Assembly: GCA_905250025.1 (NCBI GenBank)
Contig: CAJNOJ010000091.1
Span: 248,001-312,000 of the forward strand
Length of the DNA: 64,000 bases
Direction of reading: 5' to 3'
DNA from: Adineta ricciae
Taxonomy: Eukaryota > Rotifera > Eurotatoria > Adinetida > Adinetidae
Shown here: positions 60,201-64,000 of the stretch, piece after piece
Layout: each line of letters starts with the position of its first letter
How positions within the stretch are numbered: position 1 is the stretch's first letter
The notes under the pieces: model-generated
The model's database searches: none
Seen by the model: only the letters and a program-made list of their open reading frames with translations
Told to the model about the DNA's origin: nothing
Made by a program: the position numbers and the translations under genes

Positions 60201-61896
60201 CTACGAAGCGAACAAATCTTCGGTAATTGAACTTTCTGCAACAAAAATTAGTAATAACTCACAATTTGTCGTATTAATTTCGATTGATTTTGGTGGTACG
60301 ACAAGTGTCGGCTGGCCCGAAGTGGGTCGCCAAACTAAAACTTGAGCCGAATTAGCTAATAAACCAGACATAAAACGAAACAATTTCTTTTTTTTTTATT
60401 ACATTTCATCGATAAAATCGCATTACCAGTTGGTGGGTAGAGCGCACAAGTTGGAATGGCTAAATTTTCATCATAGATCGTCGGTTGTTGAGGTGACGGA
60501 TCGGATATAAGCGTTGATCGTCGACCTCGTTGTCGTTTTGGATCGACAGCAATCTCAATAATCTTTTTCCATTCAACAGTTCGAAGAATATAGATATCCT
60601 GTCAATGATCAAAGTCTTCGAATGATCGTTCAGTTACCGTTTTTACTTTAGATTCGAGATCCATTGCTGCAAGCCAAACGAGAAAATGTTGATTGCGATA
60701 GATATGTGTTAGACGTGGTATTTCTTCGTCACTTGTTGGAATATCCCAAGGAATCATAAAATCAAGAATAAAAAGAAATCGAGATACAAACATTCGAAAA
60801 TATTTATTCGATTTTTTTGTCGATGACTGGCAAAGGTAGTGATTCTCAATTGATTATTCAAATTTGAACATACCAAGGATGAAAAAAATCTCTCATTGTC
60901 ACCGTATATTTCGATGAATGCGAGATCGGCCCATTGATCGTGACCACTTGGTGTGAACTTCCATACCACGGATAATTTCGTCCATCGCTATCGTTAATCA
61001 ATGGTTTCTCACGGGTGACCATCTCCGGAAATTCCCACGATGTATAACCATAATCTCCGTAGGTATCTATGCGCAAAAAGCATCGAGTTATTGCCATCGA
61101 ATATATCATTCGAATGAAATTTACTAAAGAATTCCATGTGAGTACAAGCTTGTATCCATCCGATTTTCCAATTTTGATTTTCGTCTATCGTGGGCATTTG
61201 AAATGTGACATGGCATTTGAATTGTGGAGTTTTATATTTCAAGACTGATGAAGAACTCTCATCGATAACAGTTGGTTTACTTTCGATTTCTGCACGTAAA
61301 TCGAGAATTTTAATACGTGGTGGTGACGGGCGAGATTCGATCGTAAGATTCGTGGTTGATGGAAGAATATGTCGGGTATGTTTTGAGCGTGAAGGACTTG
61401 GATTGTTCAGGAGATTTGATCGAGTATTGTGAGGTGTTATGGGAGATGAGTCCGGAATGGTCGGGTGTAGTTTCGACGATTGTCGATGTTTATCAGATGT
61501 TGACTGATTCTGAAAATGCTTTTTTCGGTAATTCAAAATGAGGAGATGCATTTTGTCTACCTTTGAATATTTTTCCTTCTGCTCATGAAGTTTGAATGTT
61601 TCGATTATTCGATTTGTTGAATATCTTCGTTGTCGATTATCTGCATCGAGTTCGTTTTCTTTACTGAAAACACAGAAAATGTCAAAAAAAATCTCGTGCT
61701 TTCCTTTCGAATAGATTTACTAATTATCTCGAGATTTACGGGATTGATGCTGAATAAATCTATATGAAATCTCCAAAGTTTTCTTCGAAATTTCGCGAAT
61801 AATATTCAAACTTTTCTGGTGGATATCGAAGAGTCTTCTTTGATGTGAAAGTTGTTTTGGAATCAACGAACAAATGCCGCGACATCGACTAGATCT
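60201..61896 (-). CDS. FAM78: FAM78-family protein (5' end not located)
   Basis: Conserved animal family without known biochemical function. Exons reading leftwards: an N-terminal stretch CRGICSLIPKQLSHQRRLFD and KTLEISYRFIQHQSRKSRDN joined in phase to YKENELDADNRQRRY; after a short intron, NQSTSDKHRQSSKLHP; then the family core TVIDESSSSVLKYKTPQFKC, NWKIGWIQACTHMEFF, TYGDYGYTSWEFPEM, INDSDGRNYPWYGSSHQ, IPRLTHIYRNQHFLVWLAAM, YILRTVEWKKIIEIAVDPKR and AQVLVWRPTSGQPTLVVPPK. These match FAM78A/B segment by segment. The N-terminal basic extension of over 100 residues is not usual. No in-frame ATG was found before the stop at 61897-61899, so the first exon is missing from this call. The 3' end has two readings: a stop at 60201, or a GTGAGT...CGTAG splice (60262-60204) leading to a stop at 60172. 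Confidence 0.82.
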
Positions 61897-63883
61897 TCAT
61901 CTTTGATTAATACTTGCCTATTATTCACAAATCTAATCTTTTATTCGGAAATCGTTCTTACGTAATAATCAATTAAAGCTCATAACCAGTGAAAGCAAAG
62001 AATCAATTGAATAAAACTGAATCAGAAAGAAAATTCGAAATCGCAACTAAACTACTAATGCGCCATTGATATCATGTTTTCATCACTAGTATTCAAATGA
62101 ATCAAGTGCAGAGAGAAAGGCCGAGAAGAGCAGGCAGATGTCATTGATCGAAAGAATAAAACAATCTTTGAAGTGGTCGCACCTCCGGTCGGTAAGAATT
62201 GAAGAGGTGGAGTCAGGAAGTGTGCGTGTCTTGCAGAAGATTGTTCTTCGTCTTTCTCTTTACCTATGCCATGTAATACCAACGAACGCTATTCATTATT
62301 CGTCAACAACATGGATGATCACGTTCGGCGGATGTCGCATAGATGTGTTTGATCTTGTATGTTCTGTTGCTGCCACTCATTCTTTCAGAAGTTCTAGTTG
62401 ACTTTCACCTGGGTATTTGTTAACATATACAAACACTGATTTGTTGATAATAATGATCGATTGATTAACACCGACAACAATACCGTCAATATGTGACTTA
62501 TCGACGAAAGAGAAAATCACGACAATCGAGCGATCGATCAATCAATCGAATGTTGATTTTCCGTTAGGTGAGTAACTTCAGTCGTCGACGTCTCTCGTTC
62601 TCTTTTTTTCTCACACAGACTTAATTGGCGAATAGAGATAGCATTGCTGCCGTCAATATGTAAGTGTTTGTTTGAGATTCTCACCTTCTTATATGTTCTG
62701 ACATGGTCTGTATGTTTATCGAATCAGATTAAACGATTGATAGACTGAGAATTAAGAAGAATAAATCGTGAAAGACAGATAGATTTGTTTGCTTGCATCG
62801 TTTTCTTATCGATGATCATGCTTCGTCTCTCTCTGTCCAGATTTTTGATCTCTATCAGATGAGAATTTTCTTCATTGTAATGTTTATCTGTATGTCAATG
62901 TTACATGATAAAGTTTTCAACAATGATCACATCGATGAACTTCGAATATCAAGTATTTCATGTCGTTCTTCTGCATTTGTCAATTGGAGATATTGAAGGT
63001 CGTATTTACTTACGATTATTCTCCTTCTCTACTTACTCATGTGTTGATAATGCTTCTCTCAACAAGACTTTCGCTGTACTAAGCAGAGAGTTCGAAAGTT
63101 AACAGAGAAAAAAGAATCGTTTGCCCTCAAATTGCAGCTTTTAGAAGACCTTTCAGGCAAAACATTACATACTGTTTATATCCTTGAACTATCAATGAGA
63201 TTTGCTCTGTGCAACGGAGTGTCAAGCCGGATATCATATATTCTCAGGATGTCTTCAGGTGTCCGACAAAAAGAGTTGTTCTTCTCTATTGGTAGATTAT
63301 TTTTTGTTATTGTTTCACCAGAATTTTACGTGTCATAGAGAGAAAAACGGAGCAAAGGAAGCAAGAGAAGCAATGAGCGAATGTAAAATAACATAACGTC
63401 AATGTCAGTGTATTACTTTTCTCGGCAATACATTCAGCCAATGAGTAACGGCAGCAGAATAAATGCTTCTTTCTCGTTTCTTTTTCTTCTTACTTCAAAC
63501 AGCCAATCATTGCCGAGCATTGCTACCAAATTGAGCAAATATTTGCCATCTTTCTCTCTTCTTTCTCTCTCAAGAAACACATACGCATATATTCTCGACG
63601 ACGAAGTTGTTGACGCAACTACCTTACAATACCGATCACCAGAAGGATATCAATTGACTGAAAAGGTGAGAATTTCTCTTGGACATATTTTGTCTCAATA
63701 GAACAAGTGGCAACAGCTGAACGCGAAGAGGAGATCGAGAGAAAAGATGAGACCATCTGTAGCCGTTTTTTCGAGTATATGAGCATCCTTATCATTATTT
63801 AGCCTTGTTAAGAATAAGACAACTTTTCGAAAGGAAAAGTCAAAAAGTCTTCTCGTGATTTCATCGCAAAATTTTCCTTTAGA
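61897..63883. other. Divergent region between FAM78 and the LIM gene
   Basis: About 2 kb, partly 5' sequence of both genes. Purine/pyrimidine-rich patches but no long repeat. A plus frame 63402-63667, ending TLQYRSPEGYQLTEK at a GTGAGA donor, might be an upstream exon of the LIM gene, but its phase does not join the next exon cleanly, so it is not called as coding. Confidence 0.4.
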
Positions 63884-64000
63884 ATGCACGAACCACCATC
63901 GACACCCTCAAATACAGTTGGATCTACTATTTGTGCAAGTTGTTCACTCCCAATCGAAGAACAATTCTTATTATGTGTGATGGGCACATATTGGCATGAA
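63884..64000 (+). CDS. LIM-domain (probably LIM-homeobox) protein, 5' part only
   Basis: After a TTTTCCTTTAG acceptor the frame starts MHEPPSTPSNTVGSTICASC and continues SLPIEEQFLLCVMGTYWHE to the window end. CxxC, then about 17 residues, then WHE is the first half of the first zinc finger of a LIM domain, and the C..PI..-FLL-V----WHE wording is like LMX1/LHX transcription factors. Homeobox and second LIM domain would lie outside the window, so LHX/LMX membership is inferred. Start chosen at 63884 since it directly follows the acceptor. Partial at the 3' end. Confidence 0.65.
   Translation, partial: MHEPPSTPSNTVGSTICASCSLPIEEQFLLCVMGTYWHE

Overview
The window looks like nuclear DNA of a small, AT-rich, gene-dense invertebrate, most likely a bdelloid rotifer (Adineta/Rotaria-like). 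Supporting signs are animal genes with many introns of about 50-100 bp, introns rich in T before the acceptor, acceptor-like sites directly upstream of start codons (compatible with spliced-leader trans-splicing), a giant FG-GAP/VCBS repeat protein, and a bacterial-looking single-exon methyltransferase. No RNA gene, CRISPR array, integrase or reverse transcriptase could be supported. The taxonomic call is inference; the gene calls come from reading the translated exons.

Layout. 0.1-1.5 kb (-): AP-1 clathrin adaptor sigma subunit. 2.0-5.1 kb (-): double-PH-domain AFAP1-like adaptor. 6.5-7.0 kb (-): decayed cytochrome-b5-reductase-like pseudogene. 8.7-9.2 kb (+): ribosomal protein eS19. 9.8-10.4 kb (+): small two-exon orphan. 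10.7-22.1 kb (+): a PIEZO mechanosensitive channel whose final exon exists as two tandem versions. 22.3-23.3 kb (+): proteasome assembly chaperone PSMG2.

23.3-34.4 kb is a different kind of DNA. It holds a G-rich hairpin, the broken 3' end of an unknown gene, a coiled-coil gene scrap, short telomere-like motifs, an intron-free SAM methyltransferase, a roughly 1,450-residue FG-GAP repeat protein with an N-terminal membrane anchor, a 5'-truncated pseudogene copy of PSMG2 that kept its introns, and two convergent orphan ORFs. The PSMG2 copy lies in direct orientation, so about 9 kb of this material is bracketed by the gene and its truncated duplicate.

34.9-54.4 kb returns to conserved animal genes on the + strand: Elongator subunit ELP2, TBC1D24, a glucoside xylosyltransferase (GXYLT) carrying an extra degenerate glycosyltransferase-like half, a capicua-like protein without an HMG box, and L-fucose kinase FCSK. 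55.2-57.4 kb (-) is a Q/S/N-rich putative nuclear protein. 60.2-61.9 kb (-) is a FAM78-family protein. The last 117 bases (+) open the first LIM domain of a LIM-type (probably LIM-homeobox) gene that runs off the window.

Most genes are unrelated housekeeping or signalling genes rather than a pathway. GXYLT (Notch O-glycan extension) and FCSK (fucose salvage) are both glycosylation genes but nothing shows co-regulation. PIEZO/PSMG2 and TBC1D24/GXYLT are closely spaced in the same direction, with an acceptor-like AG at the downstream ATG, and are candidates for polycistronic units.
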